A stretch of 64,000 nucleotides of DNA from CAMLHU01 sp049680185 (GTDB lineage Bacteria > Gemmatimonadota > Gemmatimonadetes > Gemmatimonadales > GWC2-71-9): the NCBI GenBank assembly GCA_049680185.1, contig JBAUHI010000032.1, positions 1 through 64,000 on the forward strand, given 5' to 3'. The notes under the pieces are model-generated. The model was not told the origin of the DNA and did no database searches. It saw only the letters and a list, made by a program, of their open reading frames with translations. Below, in pieces: positions 24,222-32,132 of this stretch. Numbering within the stretch: position 1 is the stretch's first letter; each line of letters begins with the position of its first letter. The translations under genes were made by a program, and so were the position numbers.

Positions 24222-25217
24222 ATGGCCACCCAACTCCCCCTCCTCGACTCCCCTGCCCCCTGGCAGGAGCTCGCGCGCCACGCGCGGGGCGCCTCCTACG
24301 TGCGGATCGAGTCGCGTCGGGTGCTGAACGGACCGGAGTCGACGGGAATGGGCTTCTGGTCCATCAATCCATATATCGGATGCGAGTTCGGGTGCACCTA
24401 CTGCTACGCGCGGGATACGCATCGATGGGCGGTGGAGCGGGCGGGTGAGGCGCATCAGCCGCATGACGCGCTCCCACCCTGGCTCGCCTTCGAAAAGGTG
24501 ATCCTGGTCAAGTCCGATGCGCCGGCGGTCTTCTCCCGCGGTCTTGTCCCGGCCCGCGTCATCGGCGACACGATCCTGATCGGCACGGCCACCGATCCGT
24601 ACCAACCGGCCGAAAAGATGTTCGGGATCACCCGCGGCATCCTCGAGCGCCTCCTCGGCTATCGCGGCCTCACGCTCGGCATCATCACGAAGTCACCCTT
24701 GGTGGTGCGCGACGTCGAGCTCCTCGCCCGGCTCTCGACGCTGCACCAGCTCAAGGTGAGCATCTCCCTGGCCTCGCTCGACCGGCAGATCGTGCGACGA
24801 CTGGAGGCGCGCTCCCCTGCCCCGCTCGCCCGGCTGCGGGCCTTGAAGGCGCTCACCGATGCCGGCATCGAAGCGGGGTTGATGGTGGCACCGATCGTCC
24901 CCGGTATCACCGACGGACGGGCCGCGCTCCTGGCGCTGCTCGCGGCCGGGAAGGAAGCGGGAGCGCGCTACGCGTACGGGTCGGCGCTCCGACTCGGGCC
25001 CGCGGCGCGTGACCGTTTCCTTCCCCATCTGGCGCAGGAGTTCCCCGCGCTCAGTGATCGCTACGCGCGACGGTACGGCAGGTCCGACCGCGCCGGGAAG
25101 GACTACGAATCGGCCCTGGCCGCACGGTTCCATGCGTTGAAGGAGCAGCTTGGGTATCGTGATCTCGGCGAGTGGAAGCACCGGAGCCAGCCGGAACGAG
25201 AAGGTTCGCGCGCCTGA
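24222..25217 (+). CDS. Radical SAM protein, SPL-like (PA0069/Rv2578c family)
   Basis: 331 residues. The 4Fe-4S cluster motif is CEFGCTYCYAR at about 51-61 (CxxxCxxC), preceded by SINPYIGC, typical of the family related to spore photoproduct lyase. GTATDPYQPAEKMFGITRGILE and LGIITKSPLVVRDVELL are further family blocks. Members lack an assigned reaction; the relation to spore photoproduct lyase suggests nucleic-acid repair. Between THRW and FEKVILVK lies a short extra stretch (RAGEAHQPHDALPPW) whose DNA shares GTGAGGCGCAT words with the upstream gap at 24150-24185. It probably forms a transcription unit with the zinc ribbon. Confidence 0.86.
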   Translation: MATQLPLLDSPAPWQELARHARGASYVRIESRRVLNGPESTGMGFWSINPYIGCEFGCTYCYARDTHRWAVERAGEAHQPHDALPPWLAFEKVILVKSDAPAVFSRGLVPARVIGDTILIGTATDPYQPAEKMFGITRGILERLLGYRGLTLGIITKSPLVVRDVELLARLSTLHQLKVSISLASLDRQIVRRLEARSPAPLARLRALKALTDAGIEAGLMVAPIVPGITDGRAALLALLAAGKEAGARYAYGSALRLGPAARDRFLPHLAQEFPALSDRYARRYGRSDRAGKDYESALAARFHALKEQLGYRDLGEWKHRSQPEREGSRA

Positions 25218-25305
25218 CAGGTATCACGAGGCTCCGCGATCAGGGCAGTGAGGCCGAACACAGGCTCGGATCAGAGCACCATCAAACCAACAAGGAAAGC
25301 GACCG

Positions 25306-25806
25306 ATGAACATCACCACCCTGCTGCTCCCGGAGTTCGACCGCGAAATGGCCTCCACCCGGAAAGTCCTCGGGCGCGTCCCCGAGGCGAAGGCCGCCTG
25401 GAAGCCGCACCCCAAGTCCTTTTCCTTGGGCGACCTCGCGGTCCACGTCGCAACGCTCCCGTACTGGGGCACCGTGACCTTCCGCGACACCGAATTCGAC
25501 TATACCGAAAAGGTCGCCAAGGACCTGGCTCGGAAGTTCGAGGGGACCGCGGCACTGCTCACAATGTTCGACAACAACGCGGCCTCTGCCCGAGCCGAGC
25601 TGGCCAAGATGACCGATGCCGGCTGGTCGGTCCCGTGGACCTTCAAGTACGAGGGCCAGGTCGTGTTCACCAAGTCGAAGTATGAGACCTACCGCACCGA
25701 CACCCTCGACCACCTGATCCATCATCGGGCACAGTTGACGGTGTATCTGCGGCTCAACGACGTGCCGCTGCCGAACCTCTACGGACCGACGGCGGACGAG
25801 AAGTAA
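25306..25806 (+). CDS. DinB-family protein
   Basis: 166 residues of the DinB fold: MNITTLLLPEFDREMASTRKVL, then SFSLGDLAVHVATLPYWG carrying the first putative metal His, and LDHLIHHRAQLTVYLRLNDVP carrying the other two. The C-terminal VPLPNLYGPTADE is common in stand-alone bacterial DinB proteins. It is more conserved in form than the DinB protein at 10.7 kb and only distantly like it. Possibly a thiol-dependent transferase; substrate unknown. The stop codon abuts a repeat island. Confidence 0.87.
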   Translation: MNITTLLLPEFDREMASTRKVLGRVPEAKAAWKPHPKSFSLGDLAVHVATLPYWGTVTFRDTEFDYTEKVAKDLARKFEGTAALLTMFDNNAASARAELAKMTDAGWSVPWTFKYEGQVVFTKSKYETYRTDTLDHLIHHRAQLTVYLRLNDVPLPNLYGPTADEK

Positions 25807-25921
25807 GGTGGGCGAAGAGCGGGCGAGGAGCGGGCGAGGAGCGGACGGGAAGCGGGCAACAAGCGGGCGTAGTGGGGGCGGTGATCATGCACACCTACTC
25901 TGCCCGCTTCTTGCCCGCGCC
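25807..25921. repeat. Composite inverted-repeat island of AGCGGGCGA words between convergent genes
   Basis: GAGCGGGCGAGG/GAAGCGGGCAACAAGCGGG words run from 25810 to 25870. Reverse complements (TGCCCGCTTCTTGCCCGCGC) fill 25901-25921 up to the anti-sigma stop codon. The pairing of AGCGGGCAACAAGCGGGCG with the right arm gives a long imperfect hairpin, a plausible bidirectional terminator. Confidence 0.75.
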
Positions 25922-26644
25922 CTACAGCATGATCTTGGCGAGCTCCGGGCCCTTCATGTCGGGGCCGCCATTGTCCATCGGCTCAACGCTCAACGCCGCA
26001 CCCATCACCTTGGCACTTCCCGGCGGCATCCCGGTGGTGAACGTCGCCACCTTGCCGGGAACCACCTCGAGCACCACGCCCTGCCGCATCCCGCCGTCGG
26101 TGATGAACCAGAACTGATACTTCTGCCCCACCCTGGCCGGCGGCAGGCCATGCACCACCACCGACCAGCGGTGGGTGTGCTCATCGGCAAGGATCATCAT
26201 CCCGCCCTGCTCCCCGTTCATCGCAAAGCTGGCATTGAGCACCCGACTCGCGTGGCGCGCCACGGACATCGTGTCCTGGAGTGCCGCCAAGGCGGTCCGC
26301 TGCGATGCGACATCCACCTCGAGCGCCCCGATCCGCCGCTCCAGCTGGAAGACGAGCCCCACCGCCACCAGGAGTGACGCCGCCAGTACCAGCGGCAGGA
26401 TCCACCCACGCGTGCGCCGACGTCCCAGTGCCCGATCCAGCGCTTCGCGACGGAACCCGGGACGCGGCGCCACCGGTGCCACCCCCATCGGTAGCCACGC
26501 CAGTTCCGCCTCCAGCTCGGCCACCGCCGCGCGACAATCAGGACACCGCTTGAGGTGGTCGCGGAAGCTCCGCGCCTCCTCCGCGTCGAGCGCCTGCGCC
26601 ACCCAGGCCGAGCGGTGTTCGAAGAACCAATCGTGTGCGGTCAT
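25922..26644 (-). CDS. Membrane anti-sigma factor, RskA-like with ZAS motif
   Basis: 240 residues from MTAHDWFFEHR. A cytoplasmic zinc anti-sigma motif HLKRCPDC (HxxxCxxC, about 30-37) is followed by a single transmembrane helix (WILPLVLAASLLVAVGLVF, about 81-99) and a periplasmic RskA domain ending in GAALSVEPMDNGGPDMKGP. It should bind the sigma factor encoded just upstream and release it on an envelope signal. Start overlaps the sigma stop (ATGA). Last gene of the four-gene minus-strand operon. Confidence 0.92.
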   Translation of the reverse strand: MTAHDWFFEHRSAWVAQALDAEEARSFRDHLKRCPDCRAAVAELEAELAWLPMGVAPVAPRPGFRREALDRALGRRRTRGWILPLVLAASLLVAVGLVFQLERRIGALEVDVASQRTALAALQDTMSVARHASRVLNASFAMNGEQGGMMILADEHTHRWSVVVHGLPPARVGQKYQFWFITDGGMRQGVVLEVVPGKVATFTTGMPPGSAKVMGAALSVEPMDNGGPDMKGPELAKIML

Positions 26645-27264
26645 TGCACCCACTCCTTGAGCGGCGCCAGTGATCGACGCAGCTTGTCGAACGCGAGTCG
26701 CAGTCGGGTCTTGACCGTCCCCATCGGGATCGAGAGTTCCTGCGCGATCTCCGAATGGGTCAGGCCGTGGAAATACGCCAGGCGCACGGCAGCGCGCTGA
26801 TCCTCCGGCAGCTGGAGCAATGCCGCGTGGATCCGTTCGTGCACGTGCCAACCGGGCGTCGCCGCTTCATTGACCTCCGGCGCCGCGGTCGCGAGTTCGC
26901 CCAGCACGCCGAGCGAGTGGGCCTGGTCGGCAGTGCGGAGGCGGCGGCCTCGGCGGCGGAGGCGGTCGATGGCCCGGTTCCGCGCCACCCGGATGAGCCA
27001 TGGCATCAATCCACGGGGATCAGGCTCCACTTCCCCGATGCGGTCCCACACCGTGCCGAACACCTCAAAGACCACCTCTTCGGACTCTTCCCGATCGCGC
27101 AGGATCGATTGCGTCACACCGAGGAGCCAGGGAGAGGCCAGGTCGATCAACTCCGAAAGCGCCCCCTCATCCCGTGCGAGGAGGCGCTCCCGGAGGGAGG
27201 CCGGTGCGGTGGTCGAGAGCACCGCCAGCACCGGCGTGGAGCGAATATCCCGTTCGGGCGTCAC
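26641..27264 (-). CDS. ECF sigma factor (SigK-like), partner of the RskA-like anti-sigma factor
   Basis: GTG start at 27264 overlaps the DM13 gene stop (GTGA); 207 residues. Region 2: LASPWLLGVTQSILRDREES, EEVVFEVFGTVWDRI, LIRVARNRAIDRLRRRGRR. Region 4: LPEDQRAAVRLAYFHGLTHS and EIAQELSIPMGTVKTRLRLAFDKLRR. Its linker and the pairing with an RskA-type protein fit the SigK-like ECF group. The longer frame up to 27852 runs antisense-like through the DM13 gene and is rejected. It probably drives its own operon including the two secreted DM13 proteins. Confidence 0.9.
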   Translation of the reverse strand: MTPERDIRSTPVLAVLSTTAPASLRERLLARDEGALSELIDLASPWLLGVTQSILRDREESEEVVFEVFGTVWDRIGEVEPDPRGLMPWLIRVARNRAIDRLRRRGRRLRTADQAHSLGVLGELATAAPEVNEAATPGWHVHERIHAALLQLPEDQRAAVRLAYFHGLTHSEIAQELSIPMGTVKTRLRLAFDKLRRSLAPLKEWVQ

Positions 27265-27767
27265 GGCTTCTTCATCATCCCCGTGTCGTGCTTCATCATG
27301 CCGTCGCCGTGCTTCATCATCCCCATGCCGTGAAGCGGCGCCTTGCCGACCACCGCGTGATGTGCTTTGGACCAGACGACGACGGTGTTGTACTCCCACA
27401 CCTTGGCGCTCGCGGGTACGGTAAAGGTGCCGCCGCCCTGGCCGCCGGGGAGCTCGCCGAGCTCGAGCGCCGTGTCGTCGACCTTGCCGTCCTTGGTGAG
27501 GTAGACGAAGCCGTCGGGGGAGCCGGTAGACGTGAAGTCCTTGCTGATCTCGAGGAGGTGTTTGCCGTCCTTGACCGACATCGTGAAGGTCCCGGCGGCC
27601 GTGTGGGGTGCCACCCCTTCGAACGCGACCGCCGGCATCGCGTGATCCTTCATCATCATCTTGCTGTGGTCCATCTTGCCCGAATCCATCCCCATCCCGC
27701 CGCCAGCCTGGGCTGCGAGCGGTGCTGCGAGGAGGAGGAGAGCGAGGGGGGTCAGACGCATTCGCAT
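27261..27767 (-). CDS. Secreted DM13-domain protein with Met/His-rich ends
   Basis: 168 residues. Signal peptide (LTPLALLLLAAPLAAQA); a Met/His/Lys-rich segment at about 24-45 (MGMDSGKMDHSKMMMKDH); a DM13 domain at about 48-145 (GTFTMSVKDGKHLLEISKDF, SPDGFVYLTKDGKV, YNTVVVWSKAHHAVVGKAPL); a second Met/His tail. The conserved DM13 cysteine (W-C in many relatives) is Ser here. DM13 is thought to act in redox or metal contexts, and the Met/His stretches suggest copper or silver binding (inference). CAGGAG 7 nt before the ATG is a good ribosome site. Overlaps the sigma gene, so probably in its regulon. Confidence 0.82.
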   Translation of the reverse strand: MRMRLTPLALLLLAAPLAAQAGGGMGMDSGKMDHSKMMMKDHAMPAVAFEGVAPHTAAGTFTMSVKDGKHLLEISKDFTSTGSPDGFVYLTKDGKVDDTALELGELPGGQGGGTFTVPASAKVWEYNTVVVWSKAHHAVVGKAPLHGMGMMKHGDGMMKHDTGMMKKP

Positions 27768-27807
27768 ATGAGGCTCCTGTAGGGTGTGGGGGAACTTTCA
27801 GAGAATG

Positions 27808-27843
27808 CCGCTCGCCCGGGTAACGCTGGCCGGGCGAGAGCGG
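27808..27843 (-). terminator. GC-rich hairpin between the two DM13 genes
   Basis: A 12-bp stem with a 2-nt bulge (27808-27819 with 27830-27843, 10-nt loop) lies in the 81-nt gap. On the minus strand it follows the first DM13 gene, so it may be a partial terminator or mRNA-stability hairpin that sets unequal expression. Confidence 0.45.
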
Positions 27844-27848
27844 TTCTG

Positions 27849-28256
27849 TCATCGCTTCGAGGTCGGGGACCGGGACCTGGTCCGGCGAAATGGCGCCCTC
27901 GCGATCGCTTCGCCGTGAGCGTTCGACCAGATGATCATCGTGTCATACATCCTGAGGTCCGTCCCATCGGGGATCGGGAAGGTCCCTCCCCCGATGTCCT
28001 TGATCTCTGCCACTTGCAGCGCCGTCGAGTCGACGACTCCACGCACGGCCAGATAGATGAAGGCATCGGGGGCACCCCTGGTCTCGAAGTCATCCGAGAG
28101 TCTGATCCAGTGCCTCGCGCCATGCGTCACCATCTGGTAGCTCCCCGAGACACTGTTGGGGGCATACGCAGTAAAGAAGACCGGGCGGCTCATCCGCTGT
28201 GCCGCGAGCGGGGTCGCAACGAGGAGCAGGACGAGGGGAACGATGGGCAGGCGCAT
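27849..28256 (-). CDS. Secreted DM13-like protein (paralogue)
   Basis: 135 residues: signal peptide (MRLPIVPLVLLLVATPLAAQ), then a single DM13-like domain aligned along its length with the neighbour: GSYQMVTHGARHWIRLSDDF / GAPDAFIYLAVRGVVDSTAL / GGGTFPIPDGTDLRMYDTMI / IWSNAHGEAIARAPF. It lacks the Met/His-rich tails and ends in a basic tail (RRTRSRSPTSKR). First gene of the DM13-DM13-sigma-anti-sigma operon. Like its partner it lacks the domain cysteine. Extracytoplasmic, function unknown. Confidence 0.78.
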   Translation of the reverse strand: MRLPIVPLVLLLVATPLAAQRMSRPVFFTAYAPNSVSGSYQMVTHGARHWIRLSDDFETRGAPDAFIYLAVRGVVDSTALQVAEIKDIGGGTFPIPDGTDLRMYDTMIIWSNAHGEAIARAPFRRTRSRSPTSKR

Positions 28257-28540
28257 TCAGTGGTCCTCGATCCAGGGGTAGTTCTAAGATCGTCCGGCGG
28301 TGAAATAGTGCCACCCCCCCTTCGTTCTCCTGTCACATACGGCGCCTCACCCCTTGGCCCCCTCGTCACAGCGCTCTTCCTCACCCCCGACCCCTCTCCA
28401 CGTTCGTGGAGAGGGGGGCAGATCTCGACCGGTGGACTCCCCCTCCCACAGGGAACGGGGCGGGCGCCGAAGGGTAGGCACACCGATGGCGCAGAGCGAC
28501 CGCTCCTCATACAATCCCTTATCCCTCACCGTGACCGGCC
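28257..28540. other. Divergent gap with a hairpin; no gene seen
   Basis: The region separates the DM13 operon (minus) from a small membrane protein gene (plus). It contains an 11-bp perfect stem with a GTTC loop, CCCCTCTCCAC / GTGGAGAGGGG, at 28391-28416, plus C-rich tracts. Frames covering it have no family features. Promoters for both directions should lie here but I cannot place them. Confidence 0.5.
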
Positions 28541-28960
28541 ATGGCAGCCCTGACCAGCATCACCCAGCTCCGCATCGTGCATTGGGCGCTCATCGCGTCG
28601 TCGGTGCTCATCACCGCCGTCGTCTGGGGTGCTCGCTCGATACCCGGCGCCGCACCGCCGGCGAACCTGGCCACGGCGAGCATCCTCTACGTCGGCATCG
28701 CCGTAGGCGTGCTGGCCCTGACGATCGCGATGGCGGCGTGGCGCACGATCGTGCCCTACCAGCCCCCCAGTGAGCTGCGGGAGTGGCTCCAGAACGCCGG
28801 CCCCCGGATGATCATCACGTGGGGCCTCTGCGAAGGCGCCGCCGTGGTGGGCGGCATCACCTACTTCACGACAGGCAACGCGTGGGCATGTGGCGTGCTA
28901 TCCGTTGCCGCCATCCTCGCAGTCATTTACCACTCACCGAGGAAGCTTGCCACATCGTGA
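28541..28960 (+). CDS. Hypothetical membrane protein
   Basis: Not recognised. 139 residues with four hydrophobic segments at about 10-31, 42-66, 88-108 and 110-130, for example VHWALIASSVLITAVVWGA and ASILYVGIAVGVLALTIAMA. A basic C-terminus (HSPRKLATS) suggests a cytoplasmic tail. No charged or metal-binding motif stands out. Apparently alone between two gaps. Confidence 0.6.
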   Translation: MAALTSITQLRIVHWALIASSVLITAVVWGARSIPGAAPPANLATASILYVGIAVGVLALTIAMAAWRTIVPYQPPSELREWLQNAGPRMIITWGLCEGAAVVGGITYFTTGNAWACGVLSVAAILAVIYHSPRKLATS

Positions 28961-29214
28961 CTTTGAGCTCCCCCGCCTATCCCACTCAGGACCCGAAGCT
29001 CGCTGTCACAAATGACGACACCTGTGCCTCCAGACCCAGCCCTACAGTGGGCGATTCTGAGGAGTTGATGCCGAAGCTGTTCGATAGTTGACACTCCAGC
29101 TCCACGCTCGCCCTCTCTGGTTGCCTTGCTGATGGTCACGTCATATGCTCCGTTGCCGCGATCATATCTGTGCCAAGCGACCGACACCTTCACCGTCACC
29201 CCCTGGCGATCACC
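28961..29214. other. Gap without a convincing gene
   Basis: 254 bases between two plus-strand genes. TTGACA-like TTGACAC occurs at about 29088 but no matching -10 box is clear. No repeat island is seen here, unlike most gaps of this size. Confidence 0.4.
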
Positions 29215-30360
29215 ATGCCTTCGTTCCTCCACACCCTCCTCGACTCCCCTGGCCCCTCCGGCTTCGAGACCGCTCCCGCTCGCCTCTGGCGCAAGGAGGC
29301 GGAGTCATTCGCCGATGACGTCCACGGCGATGTCCACGGGAATTCGTACGCGAGCGTCTTCGCAACAGGCGAGAAGCGGGTGAAGAGCGGGCGGAAAGCG
29401 GGTGGACCGACTGGCACCGCCCACGACTCACGACCCACGACGCCGACGATCATGTTCGCCGGCCACATCGACGAGATCGGCCTGATGGTGGTCCACATCG
29501 ACGAGAAAGGGTTCCTCACCTTCGACGGCATCGGCGGGTGGGACACCCAGGTCTTCGTGGGGCAACGCGTCACGATCCTTGGCCGCAAGGGCCCCGTTCC
29601 CGGCGTCATCGGCAAGAAGGCGATCCACCTGATCGACAAGGACGATCGCGACAAGGTCTCCAAGACAGACGACCTCTGGATCGACATCGGCGCCCGGAAG
29701 AGGGCCGAGGCGGAAAGCAAAGTCCGGGTGGGAGACGCCGGGGTGCTCACCTCGAAGGTGGAAGAACTCCCCAACGGCAGGCTCGTAAGCCGAGCACTCG
29801 ACAACCGCGTCGGCGCCTATGTGGTGCTCGAAGCGCTGCGCTTGATCGCCAAGGGTAAGTCACGCGCCACCCGCCACCCACCACAGGTGAACGTGACGGC
29901 GGTGGCAACGACGCAAGAAGAGATCGGTTACACCGGTGGCGGCGCCCGCACCTCCGCCACCACACTCGACGCCACGGTCGCCATCGCGGTCGACGTGACC
30001 CATGCCACCGACTATCCCGGCATCGAAAAGCGGAAGCACGGCGACTTCAAGCTCGGTGGCGGTCCGGTCCTCTCTCGCGGCTCCGCGGTCAATCCCGCCG
30101 TGTTCGATCTGCTGGTGGCGGCGGCAGAGCGGGAGAAGATCCCCTACACCGTGGAGGCGGCCCCCCGCGCCACCCATACCGACGCCGACAACATCTTCAC
30201 CGCCCACCGCGGCGTCGCGACGGGCCTCGTGAGCGTCCCGCTCCGGTATATGCACTCGCCCAACGAGATGGTGGCCATGGAAGACCTGGAGCGCGCCGCT
30301 CGACTCCTGGCCGCATTCGCTAGGAGCGTGGGGCCGGAGACGAGTTTTGTGCCTCGGTGA
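29215..30360 (+). CDS. M42-family metallo-aminopeptidase with in-frame insertions
   Basis: Start MPSFLHTLLDSPGPSGFE (29215), 381 residues. Two-zinc M42 site: GHIDEIGLMV (His), RALDNRVGAYV (bridging Asp), TTQEEIG (catalytic Glu and zinc Glu), VDVTHATDYPG (Asp) and YMHSPNEMV (His). It trims N-terminal residues from peptides in large cytosolic assemblies. Between GNSYAS and TIMFAGHIDE an extra stretch of about 30 residues (FATGEKRVKSGRKAGG ...) is encoded by AAGCGGGTGAAGAGCGGG-like words resembling the island at 25810-25870. A second short one (KGKSRATRHPPQ) is encoded by CGCCACCCGCCACCCACC. Both keep the frame. The PDZ-like middle domain is present. Confidence 0.9.
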   Translation: MPSFLHTLLDSPGPSGFETAPARLWRKEAESFADDVHGDVHGNSYASVFATGEKRVKSGRKAGGPTGTAHDSRPTTPTIMFAGHIDEIGLMVVHIDEKGFLTFDGIGGWDTQVFVGQRVTILGRKGPVPGVIGKKAIHLIDKDDRDKVSKTDDLWIDIGARKRAEAESKVRVGDAGVLTSKVEELPNGRLVSRALDNRVGAYVVLEALRLIAKGKSRATRHPPQVNVTAVATTQEEIGYTGGGARTSATTLDATVAIAVDVTHATDYPGIEKRKHGDFKLGGGPVLSRGSAVNPAVFDLLVAAAEREKIPYTVEAAPRATHTDADNIFTAHRGVATGLVSVPLRYMHSPNEMVAMEDLERAARLLAAFARSVGPETSFVPR

Positions 30361-30541
30361 GCTTGCAGCTATCGGCTGTCAGGTGCTCTAGAAACACACG
30401 AGCCTCCGTGGACCTCCACGGGGGCTCGCTGATTTAGTTCTGCCTGATAGCTGATAGCTGTTAGCTGATATCTGTTAGCTGCTAGCTGCTCGCTGCTCGC
30501 TGCTCGCTGCTCGCTGCTCGCTGCTAGCTGCAAGCTGCAAG
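30361..30541. repeat. Inverted heptamer arrays flanking a terminator hairpin
   Basis: Right arm: 14 consecutive CTGNNNG-type heptamers (CTGATAG, CTGTTAG, CTGCTAG, CTGCTCG x5, CTGCAAG x2) fill 30444-30541 and end exactly at the stop codon of the HEAT gene. Left arm: about three reverse-complement heptamers at 30364-30384. Centre: a 13-bp stem with one G-T pair and an ACCT loop (30399-30411 with 30416-30428), suited to a bidirectional terminator between these convergent genes. Confidence 0.92.
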
Positions 30542-32098
30542 CTACCCGCCCGCCTTTGCCACCGCCTCGCGCACATCCTTGTCGCTGTCCAACGCAAGTT
30601 CCGCCAGCGCCGCCTGCGCCACGGGGCCGCCGGCCAGCTGCAGCCCCTCGATGGCCCAGATCCGCTGCGCCACCGGCTTCCGCTTGAAGAGCTTTCCGCC
30701 GGGACTCGCCATCCGGATCAGCGCTTGCACCCCCTCGGCCGATCCGCTCCGCCCCACCGAGTAGCACACCTCGCGAAGGACCTCGGGCACGCTCTCTTCT
30801 TCCAGGATCGACACCAACCGGAGTCCGAGCGCCGGGAGCTTCTTCCCGTCGATCACCAACACGGCCTGCAAGCGCACCCCCGGCGCTGGATCCCGGAGTG
30901 CCGTGCGCAGTGGCTCGACGGTGCCGGGGGTGCCGATCTTGGCGAGCGCCACGATCGCGGCGCGCTTGACCCGCTCATCGGGGTGGGTCACATGTCGCGC
31001 CAGCACCGGCACCGCCGTCACGAGCTTGAGCTCACCGCACAGCTCCGCCACGTTCCGGATCACGAACCAGTCGCCATGTTCCAGCGTCTTGACGACGACA
31101 TCCGATCCGTGGGCCGACTCGACCAGCGCGTCAAAATAGTGGCGCCGCTCGATGATGGTGGGTGCTGAGGCCAGAAGGTCGAGCAACACGTCGGTGGCAC
31201 TGTCGCCCATCCGGGCCATCACCAGCAATGCGTCGCGCTTGCGCTCGGGTTGCGGCACGAAACGCGCGATCTCCTCCAGCGTCCTCCGTGGGAGGAGCCG
31301 CTTGAGCGCGATGTTGTACATCCGTGCCACTTCCTTCGACCCCGCCTGCGGCTCCGCCTCCACCACCCGCACCGCCGCACGGAGGATCCCGTCCCAGTCG
31401 GCCTTGAGCGCCGCGGCGTCAGCGCTCCCGGCCAACTCGCTGAGCAAGTGGGTCACGGCGGCGCCGGCGGGATCCGCGGCGATCGCCAGCGAGAGCTCGT
31501 CGATCCGGGCGGTCACGTCGTTGGCCGAAGGGACATAGTGCATCATCCCGCCGTCCTCGGGTGTCATCCCACCAGGGCCGAGTGCCGGCAGCTCGACCGA
31601 ACCACGCGGCGGTGCCGACCCGATCACCTTCCGTGGCACCTCTCGTGGCGGGCCTGCCGTCGCTGCATCGGTGGACCCCAGCGCTGACACGGCCGGGCCC
31701 GACGACTCTGCCGCCGCCAGCCGGAACTGGCTCGCGCCCGGCTCGCCGACCGCGGTGATGAACTCTTGGATGTGACGATAGGTGCCGGCGGGCGCCGCAA
31801 GCGCCCGCAGGAGCGAGAGGAGCGGTCCCGCGCCGGTGCCTTCCGGCAGGATGATCTCGCCGACGCCGTGCTGCAGCATCTGGCGAGCGAACGCCGCTGC
31901 CTCGGTGGCTTCTTCCGGTGCCAGGATGCCCTGGTACGCCAGCCCCTCGGACGTGGCGCCCAACTCCACCGGGCTCACACCCAGCGTGGTCACGAGCGCG
32001 CGGAACGCCGCCTTGTGCTCCTCCTTCGCGCCAGGACGATCGCGCAGAAGGACGACGACATTCCAGATCTCGGAGACCACCGACAGGGGAGCGCTCAT
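30542..32098 (-). CDS. HEAT-repeat protein
   Basis: 518 residues, cytosolic, no signal peptide. An N-terminal helical region (about 1-120) is followed by a low-complexity linker with GPPREVPRKVIGSAPPRG, then HEAT/PBS-lyase-like helical repeats from about 210 to the end. Examples are VPVLARHVTHPDERVKRAAI, GTVEPLRTALRDPAPGVRLQ and AALAELALDSDKDVREAVAK. Such repeats form a protein-binding solenoid; the partner is unknown. Gap to the ECF ATPase gene downstream on the minus strand is only 34 nt from its start side, but the products look unrelated. Confidence 0.83.
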   Translation of the reverse strand: MSAPLSVVSEIWNVVVLLRDRPGAKEEHKAAFRALVTTLGVSPVELGATSEGLAYQGILAPEEATEAAAFARQMLQHGVGEIILPEGTGAGPLLSLLRALAAPAGTYRHIQEFITAVGEPGASQFRLAAAESSGPAVSALGSTDAATAGPPREVPRKVIGSAPPRGSVELPALGPGGMTPEDGGMMHYVPSANDVTARIDELSLAIAADPAGAAVTHLLSELAGSADAAALKADWDGILRAAVRVVEAEPQAGSKEVARMYNIALKRLLPRRTLEEIARFVPQPERKRDALLVMARMGDSATDVLLDLLASAPTIIERRHYFDALVESAHGSDVVVKTLEHGDWFVIRNVAELCGELKLVTAVPVLARHVTHPDERVKRAAIVALAKIGTPGTVEPLRTALRDPAPGVRLQAVLVIDGKKLPALGLRLVSILEEESVPEVLREVCYSVGRSGSAEGVQALIRMASPGGKLFKRKPVAQRIWAIEGLQLAGGPVAQAALAELALDSDKDVREAVAKAGG

Positions 32099-32132
32099 AG
32101 GATGCGGCCAGCCGACCGCCGCCAGAAGCTAT

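Noticed and set aside
27265..27852. 403-residue version of the SigK-like sigma factor
   Set aside because: The extra N-terminal part is an out-of-frame reading of the DM13 gene on the same strand.
30444..30541. Coding amino-acid repeat
   Set aside because: The heptamer is not a multiple of three and the array lies outside both flanking genes.
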